Of a stretch of 64,000 bases of DNA, positions 33,341-41,910 are shown piece after piece. The stretch lies in the NCBI RefSeq assembly GCF_001552595.1, contig NZ_BCRM01000008.1, positions 1 through 64,000 of the forward strand, given 5' to 3'. A program made the translations under genes and the position numbers. The stretch's first letter is position 1, and each line of letters opens with the position of its first letter. The notes beneath the pieces were generated by a model. It was not told the origin of the DNA. It saw nothing but the letters and a program-made list of their open reading frames with translations, and ran no database searches. The stretch is from Rhodococcus erythropolis NBRC 15567. GTDB lineage: Bacteria; Actinomycetota; Actinomycetes; Mycobacteriales; Mycobacteriaceae.

Positions 33341-34489
33341 CTAGGTGGGCGCCGGGGTCGGTTTCGCTTCTTCTTTCGGGTCTTCATCCGGTTCGGTTCG
33401 AGGACCACTGATCAGGATGTCCGCCCAGCGTGTGGCCGGGTCGATGTCGAGCAGGACGGCCTTCACCAGCAACGAGAGCGGAATCGCCAGCAATGCTCCG
33501 AGTGCTCCGAGAACCCACGCCCAGAAGACAAGCGAGAGGAAGGTCATCGTCACCGACAGCCCGACGGCGTCGCCGACGAACTTGGGTTGGATGATGGACT
33601 GGATCACGAAGTTGATGACGGAGTAGACGACGATCACCCACAGCATCAGCCACGGCCCGCCCTGAAGGAGTCCCAGGAGCGCCGGTGGGATGACGCCGAT
33701 GACAAACCCGATGTTGGGGATGTAGTTGGTGATGAAGGACAGTAGCGCCCACAGGACGGGCAGCTGAATGCCCATCAGCCACAGCGCGCCACCGTCGAGT
33801 ACCGCCACGATGAGGCCGAAGACCGTCGAGACGACCAGATATTTGCGAGTGCCGGCGGCAAAGGTGGAGAGCGCGTAGGAGATTTCGGGACGTTGCTCGG
33901 ACAGCACATTCAACCGTGAGCGGATACTCATGCCGTCGAAAGCCATGAACAGCAACAGCGCGAGGATGAACACCAGATCCGACAGAATGCCGAGCAGACC
34001 CTCCAGCCCACTTTCGAGTACGCCCACGACCTTCGTGAGATCGATACTGCTGAGTGTGCTTTGGATCTGTTCGGTGCTGACTCCGAAGTCGGCCAACTTG
34101 TCGCGGCCCTCGTTGAGGAGGTTGGTCATCTCCTCGGAGTATTGAGGCAGGATTGTCGCCAACTGGGCCGTCGACACGATCAACGACGCCGCCAACCCGA
34201 GCAGAATCAGGTACACGGTGACCAGTGAGCCGAGCATCCCGACCCACTTGGGCCATCCTCGTCGCTGTGACCAATCCTGAATGGGCTGAACGGCAATCGT
34301 CAGCACGAGCGCCAGGAATACCGGTCCGAGGATGCCGCCGAACACCTTCATTCCGCCGACGGCAACCACGGTGGCCGCGAGACCGAGCAGGACGATCAGA
34401 CCGCGCGGGATCGACCAGTTCGCACTACCGGAAAGCGTGGGGATCGGAGCGGGAGCCGCGGCGGCCGGCTTGCCCTTCTTAGAGAACAC
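33341..34489 (-). CDS. AI-2E family transporter / permease
   Basis: A 382-residue polytopic protein of the AI-2E (UPF0118/PerM) family. Visible are paired helices at the N-terminus (~28-95), a long amphipathic helical middle (~105-175), and the family's C-terminal core with LSFITNYIPNIGFVIGVIPPALLGLL (~250-275) and VGLSVTMTFLSLVFWAWVLGALGALLAIPL. Cargo is unknown; related proteins export small signals or act as Na+/H+ antiporters. The first 11 nt overlap the end of the HdeD-like gene. Confidence 0.9.
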   Translation of the reverse strand: MFSKKGKPAAAAPAPIPTLSGSANWSIPRGLIVLLGLAATVVAVGGMKVFGGILGPVFLALVLTIAVQPIQDWSQRRGWPKWVGMLGSLVTVYLILLGLAASLIVSTAQLATILPQYSEEMTNLLNEGRDKLADFGVSTEQIQSTLSSIDLTKVVGVLESGLEGLLGILSDLVFILALLLFMAFDGMSIRSRLNVLSEQRPEISYALSTFAAGTRKYLVVSTVFGLIVAVLDGGALWLMGIQLPVLWALLSFITNYIPNIGFVIGVIPPALLGLLQGGPWLMLWVIVVYSVINFVIQSIIQPKFVGDAVGLSVTMTFLSLVFWAWVLGALGALLAIPLSLLVKAVLLDIDPATRWADILISGPRTEPDEDPKEEAKPTPAPT

Positions 34490-35051
34490 CGGCTTCCTTT
34501 GCCCGGCTTCTGATCTGGAATGCGCCCACGATCATGAAGAGGCCGAACAAGATTGCGTACCAACCCAACAACCAGATGAGGCTGATGATGCCTTCGCCTG
34601 GTGCGATCAGAAGGATGATGCCGAAGATGACCGCGAGCACCGACGCGGCGAGCAGCCATCCCCAACTGGATCCGGGCAGCGCTTTCATCTTGAAGGCGCC
34701 GACAATTCCGAAGATTCCGAACATGATGGCGTAGAAGGCAATTATGTACAGAAGTACCAGCGCCGTGATGCCTGGCCAGACCAGCGCGACGATACCGGCT
34801 CCCACCGAAACGACGCCGGTGAACACCCACCATCCCCACGAACTCAGGTGTTCGCGGTCCCGGATGGCTCGAACGAGCGTGATCAAGCCGTCGACAATGG
34901 AGTAGATACCGAACAGGAAGACCAAGGCCACCACGGTAATTCCCGGCCACACGAGCGCAATGATTCCGAAGATCACGCCGAAGATTCCGCGGATCAGGAT
35001 CATCCACCAGATCTCTTTGCCGTACTGCACGAACGGGTTCTGCGTGACCAT
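34479..35051 (-). CDS. HdeD-family membrane protein
   Basis: A 190-residue protein with six membrane helices arranged as three repeats of a two-helix unit. Each has the HdeD-type IFGIIALVWPGIT, GAGIVALVWPGITA, VIFGIILLIAPGEG motif. E. coli HdeD is linked to acid resistance; here the role is likely envelope stress but not proven. The ATG giving MVTQNPFVQYGKEI is chosen over an upstream frame. Overlaps the AI-2E gene by 11 nt, so the two form an operon. Confidence 0.9.
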   Translation of the reverse strand: MVTQNPFVQYGKEIWWMILIRGIFGVIFGIIALVWPGITVVALVFLFGIYSIVDGLITLVRAIRDREHLSSWGWWVFTGVVSVGAGIVALVWPGITALVLLYIIAFYAIMFGIFGIVGAFKMKALPGSSWGWLLAASVLAVIFGIILLIAPGEGIISLIWLLGWYAILFGLFMIVGAFQIRSRAKEAGVL

Positions 35052-35207
35052 CAGTAGCCTCCGAAGCAAGCGGGTGTCTCTGACCGATTCAACAGCTCTT
35101 CAAACAGGGCAATACCGACAGATCGTATGGCTATCGTGACCTTTCCGCCCATCGAAACGCGCGGCTGATACCGAGTTGTGCTCTTCGGGTACGAAGCGAG
35201 GGGACTT

Positions 35208-36557
35208 TCAGCCTGCTTCCCGAATACTTGCTTCCCGAATACCGGGCGCGGTCCACGATCCCGAAAGCACTGCAGCCTTCGGCCAGTACAGGCGCAGAAA
35301 GACGTTGAAGTCACCGGACGGAGCCGGCAACCAGTTCCGCTCCTTCTCGCCACCAGGCGACTCGTGCTGGAGATAGATGTCCAACGAGCCGTCGTCGGCG
35401 AACACCAGATCACTTCGATCGCCGATGGCATATCGATCGATCGGGTTGTCCACGAAGTACTGCCGCTCGTTCATCATCGTGAGCGACCAGAATCCCTCGA
35501 CCGGCGGGAGCTCGTCCTTCTCGAAATGAAGTACGTACTTCTTCTCACCGGTCAGAGGCTTACCGTCGACGTCCGTCGTAGCGTGCGGGTACACGGCATC
35601 TGCGTCGAGGTTGGCCCCGAAACCGAGCCAGACGATCAGAGCCCGCTGAGCGTAATGAGTCCCGTAATGCCCCAAGCCGCGGTGCATCGTCCAGCCGTTC
35701 TTCGGATTGCCTTCCGCCTCCTTGGCGATCTCGCTCAGCACATCCATTCCGGTTCGCGCAGCTCGGTCGAGGGCATCACGCACCTCTTGCGGGCGCGACT
35801 TCCAGGGCAGCGACGAGCCGATTCCGATGTCGGACAGCTGTTTCATCATCTCGGTATCCTCCGGACGCGGAGGATTGTCGTCGAGAAGTGCGTCGAGCGT
35901 GGTGAAGAAGGCCTCGCCGTCCATTGCGGCCACCTGGTCCACCGGCGGTGTGCGCGTGTCGACAGCAGAGTTCACCGGAACTTCTCCGGGCGTGTAGTCC
36001 TGCGGATCACCCGTCCACTCCGACAGTGGTGTGAGTCGCGTCCGGTCCTGCAGGCTGTGCACTTCGGCCAGGTCTGTTCCCCCTGACGTCGCGTAGCGGG
36101 CGACTATCCAATTCATCGCCGTCGGCGACCGCAGCAGCGTCAAACCCTTGGGCACGTTGCCTTTCCAATTCGGTCCGGCCACCAGGTACGGTCCCCCGGT
36201 GCGTCCTACCGTCCGAGATCCCGGCACCGTGAAGACGTCGCTCCACGCGTCGAGGATGGGGACCAACCAGTACCGGGTGCCGAAGTCCGGCAGCGAGAGC
36301 ACCTGCGGTTCCGTCGAGACGTCCAGCCACCCCGACGAGTAGAGAGTGTCCGCGTTCGGCGAGACGACATCGGTGAAGCTCGCGTCGGGCGTCGTACGCG
36401 CATAAGCGAACTGGTTGAGCGGGGCTTTCATCGCCACCGGGGTCGGCGTCGCCGTCATGACGTCACACGATACCGCCGCAATCAACAGGGGATACCCGAA
36501 GATCCACGCCTGCGTTGCCAGGTCTTCGAGCCGAGAACGGTTCTTCGACAGAGTCAT
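35208..36557 (-). CDS. DUF1254/DUF1214-domain protein
   Basis: A 449-residue protein. The N-terminal DUF1254 domain (~20-150) has IFGYPLLIAA, NQFAYARTTPDASFTDVVSPNADTLYSSGWLD and VPDAWSD-type pieces. The C-terminal DUF1214 domain (~335-445) has GEKKYVLHFEKDELPPVEGFWSLTMMN and a final LRLYWPKA. Such proteins are common but their biochemistry is not settled. No clear signal peptide. ATG chosen at MTLSKNRSRLEDLA; longer frames upstream are unlike the family. The last codons contain a tandem 15-bp duplication (IREAS-IREAG). Monocistronic. Confidence 0.85.
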   Translation of the reverse strand: MTLSKNRSRLEDLATQAWIFGYPLLIAAVSCDVMTATPTPVAMKAPLNQFAYARTTPDASFTDVVSPNADTLYSSGWLDVSTEPQVLSLPDFGTRYWLVPILDAWSDVFTVPGSRTVGRTGGPYLVAGPNWKGNVPKGLTLLRSPTAMNWIVARYATSGGTDLAEVHSLQDRTRLTPLSEWTGDPQDYTPGEVPVNSAVDTRTPPVDQVAAMDGEAFFTTLDALLDDNPPRPEDTEMMKQLSDIGIGSSLPWKSRPQEVRDALDRAARTGMDVLSEIAKEAEGNPKNGWTMHRGLGHYGTHYAQRALIVWLGFGANLDADAVYPHATTDVDGKPLTGEKKYVLHFEKDELPPVEGFWSLTMMNERQYFVDNPIDRYAIGDRSDLVFADDGSLDIYLQHESPGGEKERNWLPAPSGDFNVFLRLYWPKAAVLSGSWTAPGIREASIREAG

Positions 36558-36722
36558 GCCTGCGCATACCACCGCTCTCACCAGCGCAAACCTGGCTGGC
36601 ACTCTCCCTGTCTTGTGTGCCAGTACCGAATAGGTGCATATTTCGATTACCCAACGAGGTGTGCCGGACCGACGCATGCGCGTCAGACCGAGATTTGCCC
36701 CAGCACCGAGGGAGGAACAGAA

Positions 36723-37250
36723 ATGAACAGAAACGAAGCAATAGGCATTTCTCCGTTCCAAGCCGCTGGGTCTTTGCAGGGTTTCGTCATTTCCGGCCGT
36801 TGGCCGGACACCACCCAGGAGTGGGCGCAGCTTCTCGCCCTGGCTGTCCGAGTGGCCTCGATGCCGGGATTGTTGCCGACGACGACGGTCTTCGGAGTGC
36901 GTGAGGACGTTCCCGAGGATCCGCAACCCGGCACCGTCGGTCTGGTGGTTGCCGAAGGTCCGGTGCTCGGCGATTTTGCACTGACACCCGGCCGTTTCTC
37001 CGACCATCAGCCGCCGGCACTGATCATGCTGCACCCGCCGTCGGAAACTACCCCCAGCCTGCCGGAATGCGAGGGAAGCGCGTCGGGGTGCGTACTACTG
37101 CCAGGACTTCCCTACCTGGGCTTGGAGCATCGTGCGGCCTGGGTGGAGGCAGAGCCGGACGGCACGGTCGTCTCCATGATCAGCCGCGTCGGCATCGATT
37201 TGATCAGCGATCCCGACACCGCTGTTTTGGCCATGCTCCTCGCTTCGTGA
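36723..37250 (+). CDS. Hypothetical protein
   Basis: A 175-residue soluble protein, not recognised. A very good GGGAGGAA ribosome site precedes the ATG. The sequence is mixed alpha/beta with a proline-rich middle (PPALIMLHPPSETTPSLPE), two Cys (PECEG, SGCVL) and a conserved-looking ending SRVGIDLISDPDTAVLAMLLAS. Strong GC3 bias supports coding. Divergent from the DUF1254 gene with a 165-bp gap that should hold both promoters. Confidence 0.7.
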   Translation: MNRNEAIGISPFQAAGSLQGFVISGRWPDTTQEWAQLLALAVRVASMPGLLPTTTVFGVREDVPEDPQPGTVGLVVAEGPVLGDFALTPGRFSDHQPPALIMLHPPSETTPSLPECEGSASGCVLLPGLPYLGLEHRAAWVEAEPDGTVVSMISRVGIDLISDPDTAVLAMLLAS

Positions 37251-37335
37251 CGGCCGCGGTAAGCGATAAGTTCGGACTCCCAAACTTGCTGTGCGCTTTG
37301 CCAATTCGAGCCGACCGCGCTAACGTGGGTAGCAA

Positions 37336-37465
37336 CGAAGGGGAGTAGCCCCCAATCGCCTGTGTCGACATACTGGTTCGACGCGTTCCGCCTGGTGCGG
37401 ATCGCGAAGCACCCGGCCTGGCGAACCGAAGGTCCTGTGGCCTCGGTGGGCGAGACCTTCGGCCG
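37336..37465 (+). ncRNA. yybP-ykoY manganese riboswitch
   Basis: The leader begins with the hallmark GAAGGGGAGUAGC (37338-37349 region) and ends with GCGAGACCUUCGGCC, as in yybP-ykoY aptamers, which sense Mn2+. P1 can form between CGAAGG (37336-37341) and CCTTCG (37456-37461). A competing hairpin joins CCGAAGGTC (37426-37434) to GACCTTCGG (37454-37462), reusing the same 3' strand. It is followed by a GDT1-type transporter, a usual partner of this riboswitch. Confidence 0.85.
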
Positions 37466-37492
37466 GACAAGCGCACTATGCGCCTGCCCAGG

Positions 37493-37536
37493 CCGGAGGC
37501 TCGCATTTTTCCTCCGACCTACACCGACCGGAGGAG
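37493..37536 (+). promoter_or_regulatory. Riboswitch expression platform: switchable anti-Shine-Dalgarno
   Basis: CCTCCG (37511-37516) can pair either with upstream CGGAGG (37494-37499), forming a hairpin that leaves the ribosome site free, or with CGGAGG of the ribosome site itself (37529-37534), hiding it. This predicts translational control of the transporter. Confidence 0.65.
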
Positions 37537-37542
37537 TAAACC

Positions 37543-38256
37543 TTGCTTGCCGCAATACTTTTGAGTTTCGGCGTCATCTTCGTCGCGGAACTCGGCGACA
37601 AGTCGCAACTGATGGCAATGACGTTTGCCTTGCGATATCGCTGGTGGGTCGTTCTCGGCGGAATCACCGTCGCCACCACCCTTGTTCACCTTGTCTCGGT
37701 CGCCGTCGGCCACTACCTGGGCGTCGCACTCCCCACCGCGGCAATCTCCATCGTCGGCGGTATCGCGTTCCTGATCTTCGGCCTCTGGACCCTGCGCGGT
37801 GACGATCTCACCGACGACGAGCAGAACAAGGCCGGTCGCGTCACGCGATCCGCCTTCATCGCCGTCGCGTCGGCCTTCTTCCTGGCAGAACTCGGCGACA
37901 AGACCATGCTCGCCACCATCACCCTTGCGACCGACAACGACTGGATCGGCGTCTGGATCGGGTCGACGGTAGGCATGGTGGCGGCCGACGCTCTCGCCAT
38001 CATCGTCGGCTCGGTACTGGGCAAGCACCTCCCGGACGGATTCATCAAGATCGGCGCCGCGGTGCTGTTCTTCGTCTTCGGTGTCTGGCTGCTGCTCGAG
38101 GGCATCTTCCCCGACTCGTCGGCCGGCATCATCGGCGGTGGCGTTGTCCTGGCAGTGTCCGTACTGGGTGCGCTGGCGCGGATGATCTGGAAGCGCTCCC
38201 GTGCGACCGACTCCGATACACACCTCGTCGACGACAATCGGACGCCGATCGACTGA
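37543..38256 (+). CDS. GDT1/TMEM165-family (UPF0016) divalent cation transporter
   Basis: A 237-residue membrane protein with six to seven helices in two repeated halves, each bearing the family motif E-x-G-D-K-(S/T): VAELGDKSQLMAMT (~15) and LAELGDKTMLATIT (~110). Family members move Mn2+ or Ca2+ across membranes; with a manganese riboswitch upstream, Mn2+ efflux is the best guess. TTG start, supported by GGAGGAG 6 nt before it and by the family's N-terminus. Acts in the cytoplasmic membrane. Confidence 0.93.
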   Translation: MLAAILLSFGVIFVAELGDKSQLMAMTFALRYRWWVVLGGITVATTLVHLVSVAVGHYLGVALPTAAISIVGGIAFLIFGLWTLRGDDLTDDEQNKAGRVTRSAFIAVASAFFLAELGDKTMLATITLATDNDWIGVWIGSTVGMVAADALAIIVGSVLGKHLPDGFIKIGAAVLFFVFGVWLLLEGIFPDSSAGIIGGGVVLAVSVLGALARMIWKRSRATDSDTHLVDDNRTPID

Positions 38257-38259
38257 CGC

Positions 38260-39279
38260 TCAACGAATAACGTCGCCGGCGCCCCAAATCGCGACCGGGA
38301 CATGACCTTCCGCCACTCCGCTCGGTCCGAGTAGCTGCCCGAACCGCTTCATCGGGTACAGCGAGACACGTCGATCGAGGATCCGCACACTACCGATTCG
38401 GCGGAGTCGATCCTCGACGACAAGACTCTGCGCGAGGCTGCTCAGCCACACGCTGATCAACATGTTCGCTGTTCCGGTAGTCGCCACCAACAATCTGATC
38501 TCCGGCCAACTCGACACAAGATTGCCGAGTTCGTCGGTGGAACCGTCCACAGCGACATCGAAGATCACTTCGAACGGTGAACCGACAGCCTGTTGCGAGA
38601 CATCGCAGCGGAAAATCAACTGTTGCGAGGCAGTCAGCTGGGCCAAGCGCCGTCGAATCGCAGTCTCGTTCGTTCCACAAATCGCGGCGAGACGCGCATA
38701 GCTGGCACGTCCGTCACGGCCGAGCGCCTCCAACAGGGCACCGTCGGACTCACGGAACACTGTCGGATCTGCCGGCGCCGCAGCGGTTGCCAGCTGAGCG
38801 CGACCTGCTTGCCCCAGAGCGCCCGGCTCCCAACTGAAGCCGTCCCGGTACACCTTCACCCCGACCCGGCTTCTGATCGACAAGATTCCAGGATCGGCAG
38901 CAAGGTGCTCACACACCAAGGCGTCCAAACTCTTCTGGTCGGCGGCCACAACTCCGACGAAGTACTCGTACTCACCTTCCGTCCTGGCCAACAGATAAGC
39001 GCAGGCCAGCTCACTTAACCGCTCCCCCACGTCGGCAACCGCATCCTGAGTCGTCCTGATCAGGAGATAGCCGAATATGTGGGTTCGGCCGATTGCGACC
39101 GCGTTGACCCACGAATGACCGTTCGAGACGAGGCGACGCCACCGGCGGGCGATCGTCGTCGAATCCATGTCGAGTACCGACGACAACTGTGTCCACGACG
39201 CGCGGGGGTTGAGTTGGAGTGCATTGATGATCTCCAGATCAGATTCCGCGATCACAAATGCGTCGGATTCCGGCTTCAT
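38260..39279 (-). CDS. Tandem (double) Lrp/AsnC-family regulator
   Basis: A 339-residue protein holding two Lrp units. HTH 1 is at ~14-50 (DLEIINALQLNPRASWTQLSSVL, TIARRWRRL) with its ligand-binding region to ~165. HTH 2 is at ~178-212 (DGALLEALGRDGRASYARLAAIC, AIRRRLAQL) with a second RAM-like domain (VATTGTANMLISVWL) to ~315. Lrp proteins sense amino acids. It is divergent from, and probably controls, the MFS-M20-amidase operon; a dyad lies at 39342-39357. Convergent with the GDT1 gene. Confidence 0.88.
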   Translation of the reverse strand: MKPESDAFVIAESDLEIINALQLNPRASWTQLSSVLDMDSTTIARRWRRLVSNGHSWVNAVAIGRTHIFGYLLIRTTQDAVADVGERLSELACAYLLARTEGEYEYFVGVVAADQKSLDALVCEHLAADPGILSIRSRVGVKVYRDGFSWEPGALGQAGRAQLATAAAPADPTVFRESDGALLEALGRDGRASYARLAAICGTNETAIRRRLAQLTASQQLIFRCDVSQQAVGSPFEVIFDVAVDGSTDELGNLVSSWPEIRLLVATTGTANMLISVWLSSLAQSLVVEDRLRRIGSVRILDRRVSLYPMKRFGQLLGPSGVAEGHVPVAIWGAGDVIR

Positions 39280-39341
39280 CTGCCAAGTATTGCTGGATTA
39301 CTGCATTCTGGCCGGTGATCCCTGCCTGTTTGCCAAAGATA

Positions 39342-39357
39342 TGTGAATCACTTCACA
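39342..39357. promoter_or_regulatory. Dyad between Lrp-type regulator and transporter operon
   Basis: TGTGAA-TCAC-TTCACA, 6-bp perfect arms, 21 bp before the transporter start codon and 63 bp from the regulator start. A candidate binding site for the adjacent Lrp-type protein. Confidence 0.5.
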
Positions 39358-39378
39358 GGTTCACCACTTGGAGGCCCA

Positions 39379-40587
39379 GTGCTTCGCTCCACCAAAGTCA
39401 CGGTCGCGCTGCTGTTCGTCGCCTACGCGATCGACTACATAGATCGGCTGGCGATCAACCTCGCCCTCCCTTTGCTCGGTGAGGAGTTCGATCTCGACTA
39501 CTCCCAGCGTGGATTGATCATCTCCACGTTCTTCATTGCATACACACTGGCCCAACTGCCTGGTGGACTGCTCGCCGATCGATACGGCGCAGTCCGGATG
39601 GCTCTGATCGGGTTGGTGGCGTGGAGTGTCTTCACCGGCCTCACCGCCCTTGCGTGGTCGTTCGGGACGCTTCTGGTTGTTCGCTTTCTCTTCGGTCTCG
39701 CACAGGGCGTGTTTCCGGCAGCCGCAGTAAAGCTGGTTGCCGAACGCAGCATCCCGGAGCAACGTGCCACCGCAACCGGATGGATGAACAGTTCCAACGC
39801 CGTCGGTACGCTTCTCGCCATTGTCGTTGCGGCAGCGCTTCTCCCGTTGATCGGCTGGCGTGGGATGTTTCTGGCCGTCGCGGCGCTCGGCGTACTCTCG
39901 CTCGTCAGCATCAAGTTGTGGCTCCCGCCCGCGCTTCCGGCGGAGATCGACCACGGTCCGGATTCCTCCTGGGACAACATGCGCACCGTACTTCGCTCCC
40001 GCGCGATGTGGCTCTTCGCCTTGATGTTCTTCGGCTACGACTTCGTGATCTGGGGGATGTCGTCCTGGGTTCCGTCCTACCTCCATGACGAACGTGGAAT
40101 CGCCCTCTCGAGTGCGAGCCTCCTTCTCATCCCGGCAACCGTGGTGGCCGCCGTGACCACCGTCATCGGCGGCCGAATCTCGGATCGACTGGCAGGCAAC
40201 AGCCGCATCGTCGTAGTGCCGTCCATGCTCGCGTGCATCGTGATGCTCGTTTCAGTTCCTTTCGCCTCCAACACGGCCTTGTTCGTCGTTCTCGTCACCC
40301 TCGGATCTGCCGCTGCCTCTTTCGCTTTCATGCCGTGTTTTGCACTCCCACTTCGTAGCCTGCCTTCTTCGGTGGTCGGAGCCGCCTCGTCGATGATCAT
40401 TTTCGGCGGCATGGTCGCCGGGATTGTCGCGCCGCTGGTGTTCGGATTCATCGTGGACCATCTCTCCTGGTCAGCGGCGTTCGTATCGCTCGCGCTCGGG
40501 CCCGTCGTGGCGATCATCGCGGTAATGGCAGCGCCGCAGACCCGAGAAAAGATGCTGAACCTGGTGCAACTGAAAACCGCCAACTGA
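39379..40587 (+). CDS. MFS transporter
   Basis: A 402-residue 12-helix major facilitator. The start GTG follows GGAGG with correct spacing and gives VLRSTKVTVALLFVAYAIDYIDRLAINLALP, the anion:cation symporter (ACS)-like beginning. The loop 2-3 motif is GGLLADRYGAVRM (~60-75), and loop 8-9 has GGRISDRLAG. It is the first gene of a three-gene operon with an M20 hydrolase and an amidase, so it likely imports an organic acid, N-acyl amino acid or amide used by them. Confidence 0.9.
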   Translation: MLRSTKVTVALLFVAYAIDYIDRLAINLALPLLGEEFDLDYSQRGLIISTFFIAYTLAQLPGGLLADRYGAVRMALIGLVAWSVFTGLTALAWSFGTLLVVRFLFGLAQGVFPAAAVKLVAERSIPEQRATATGWMNSSNAVGTLLAIVVAAALLPLIGWRGMFLAVAALGVLSLVSIKLWLPPALPAEIDHGPDSSWDNMRTVLRSRAMWLFALMFFGYDFVIWGMSSWVPSYLHDERGIALSSASLLLIPATVVAAVTTVIGGRISDRLAGNSRIVVVPSMLACIVMLVSVPFASNTALFVVLVTLGSAAASFAFMPCFALPLRSLPSSVVGAASSMIIFGGMVAGIVAPLVFGFIVDHLSWSAAFVSLALGPVVAIIAVMAAPQTREKMLNLVQLKTAN

Positions 40588-40614
40588 TCATCACCAACCG
40601 AAAGAAGATCGACC

Positions 40615-41877
40615 ATGAATCAACTGCTTTCGAATCTTGAATTCGGAGACCCGTCGCGGTTGCGAACCGTCGAGCCGCACTGGTTCGATCTGTACCGGGA
40701 CCTGCACGCACACCCCGAGTTGTCCGGCAACGAAACTCGCACTGCCGCACTTGTTGCCGAAGAGCTTCGGCGGATCGGCGGCTGGGACGTCACGATCGGA
40801 GTCGGCGGCACGGGTGTCGTCGGTGTTCTCCAAGGAAGCAGCGGGCCGGTGATCCTGCTACGCGCCGACATGGACGCGTTGCCGGTCGCAGAAGACACCG
40901 GGTTGTCATACGCCTCCAAGACGGATGGCGTCATGCATGCGTGTGGCCACGACGTCCACGTAACCGCGCTACTTGCCACGTGCGCAGCACTTTCCGCGGA
41001 TCCGACGTCGATCACCGGCACTGTTGTCGCGGTCTTCCAGCCTGCCGAGGAGACCGGGTCCGGCGCGCGTGCGATGGTCGACGACGGAATCTTCGACCGC
41101 TTCCCGCGACCGGACCTCTGCCTGGGACAACACGTGGGCCCGACTCCGGCTGGGATGCTGGTCAGCAAACCCGACATCTTGATGGCAGCATCCGACACGA
41201 TTCGAGTGGTTTTTCACGGCCGTGGTGGACATGCGTCCTCGCCGTACGCGTGCATCGACCCCTTGTTGATGGCAGCATCTTTCGCGCTGCGCATTCAAAG
41301 TCTGGTCGCTCATGAAGCGGCAACCCCGACAGCACCGGTGCTCACGGTGGGAGCATTGCACGCCGGCACAGCTGCGAACATCATTGCCGACGACGCCGAA
41401 CTACTACTCAGTCTGCGAACTTTCAGTGCATCGTCGCGAGAACACATGCTCGAATCTGTAGGCCGGATCGCTCGCGCAGAAGCGGACGGAGCAGGCGCCG
41501 CCGAACAGCCGGACGTTCATGCGTACAACGGCTTTCCGGCCACGGTCAACACTCCGGACGCAACGTCCACGGTGATGTCCGACCTACGCCGGGCAGGATT
41601 GGGAATGCACACCCTGCCGCAACCGCTTTCAGGCAGCGAGGACTTCGGAGTCTTCGGCACTGCTGCCCAATGCCCCTCCGTATTCTGGCATTTCGGCGGG
41701 ACGGCGCTTCGGAGTTTCGACGAAAGAGCTCTCGCCGCACTCGCCGAGGGACGGATTCCTCCCGGCACACCCTCGAATCACTCACCGCGCTTCGCGCCGG
41801 ATCCGGCCGCGGCACTACCCGAAGGTGTCACGGCTATGACTGCGGCCGCACTGGGCGCCCTTGCGCGAAGCGCGTGA
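40615..41877 (+). CDS. M20-family amidohydrolase
   Basis: A 420-residue di-metal amidohydrolase of the IAA-amino acid/hippurate hydrolase type. It shows RDLHAHPELSGNETRTA (~30), LLRADMDALPV (~85), HACGHDVHVT with metal ligands (~105), QPAEETGSGARAM (~145), the GRGGHASSP dimerisation region (~205) and the C-terminal GSEDFGVF (~340). Such enzymes release amino acids from N-acyl conjugates. It starts 27 nt after the MFS gene and 33 nt before the amidase, giving a transport-and-hydrolysis operon. Confidence 0.93.
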   Translation: MNQLLSNLEFGDPSRLRTVEPHWFDLYRDLHAHPELSGNETRTAALVAEELRRIGGWDVTIGVGGTGVVGVLQGSSGPVILLRADMDALPVAEDTGLSYASKTDGVMHACGHDVHVTALLATCAALSADPTSITGTVVAVFQPAEETGSGARAMVDDGIFDRFPRPDLCLGQHVGPTPAGMLVSKPDILMAASDTIRVVFHGRGGHASSPYACIDPLLMAASFALRIQSLVAHEAATPTAPVLTVGALHAGTAANIIADDAELLLSLRTFSASSREHMLESVGRIARAEADGAGAAEQPDVHAYNGFPATVNTPDATSTVMSDLRRAGLGMHTLPQPLSGSEDFGVFGTAAQCPSVFWHFGGTALRSFDERALAALAEGRIPPGTPSNHSPRFAPDPAAALPEGVTAMTAAALGALARSA

Positions 41878-41910
41878 TTCCTACACATACTTCTCCAGGA
41901 AGATAACGCC

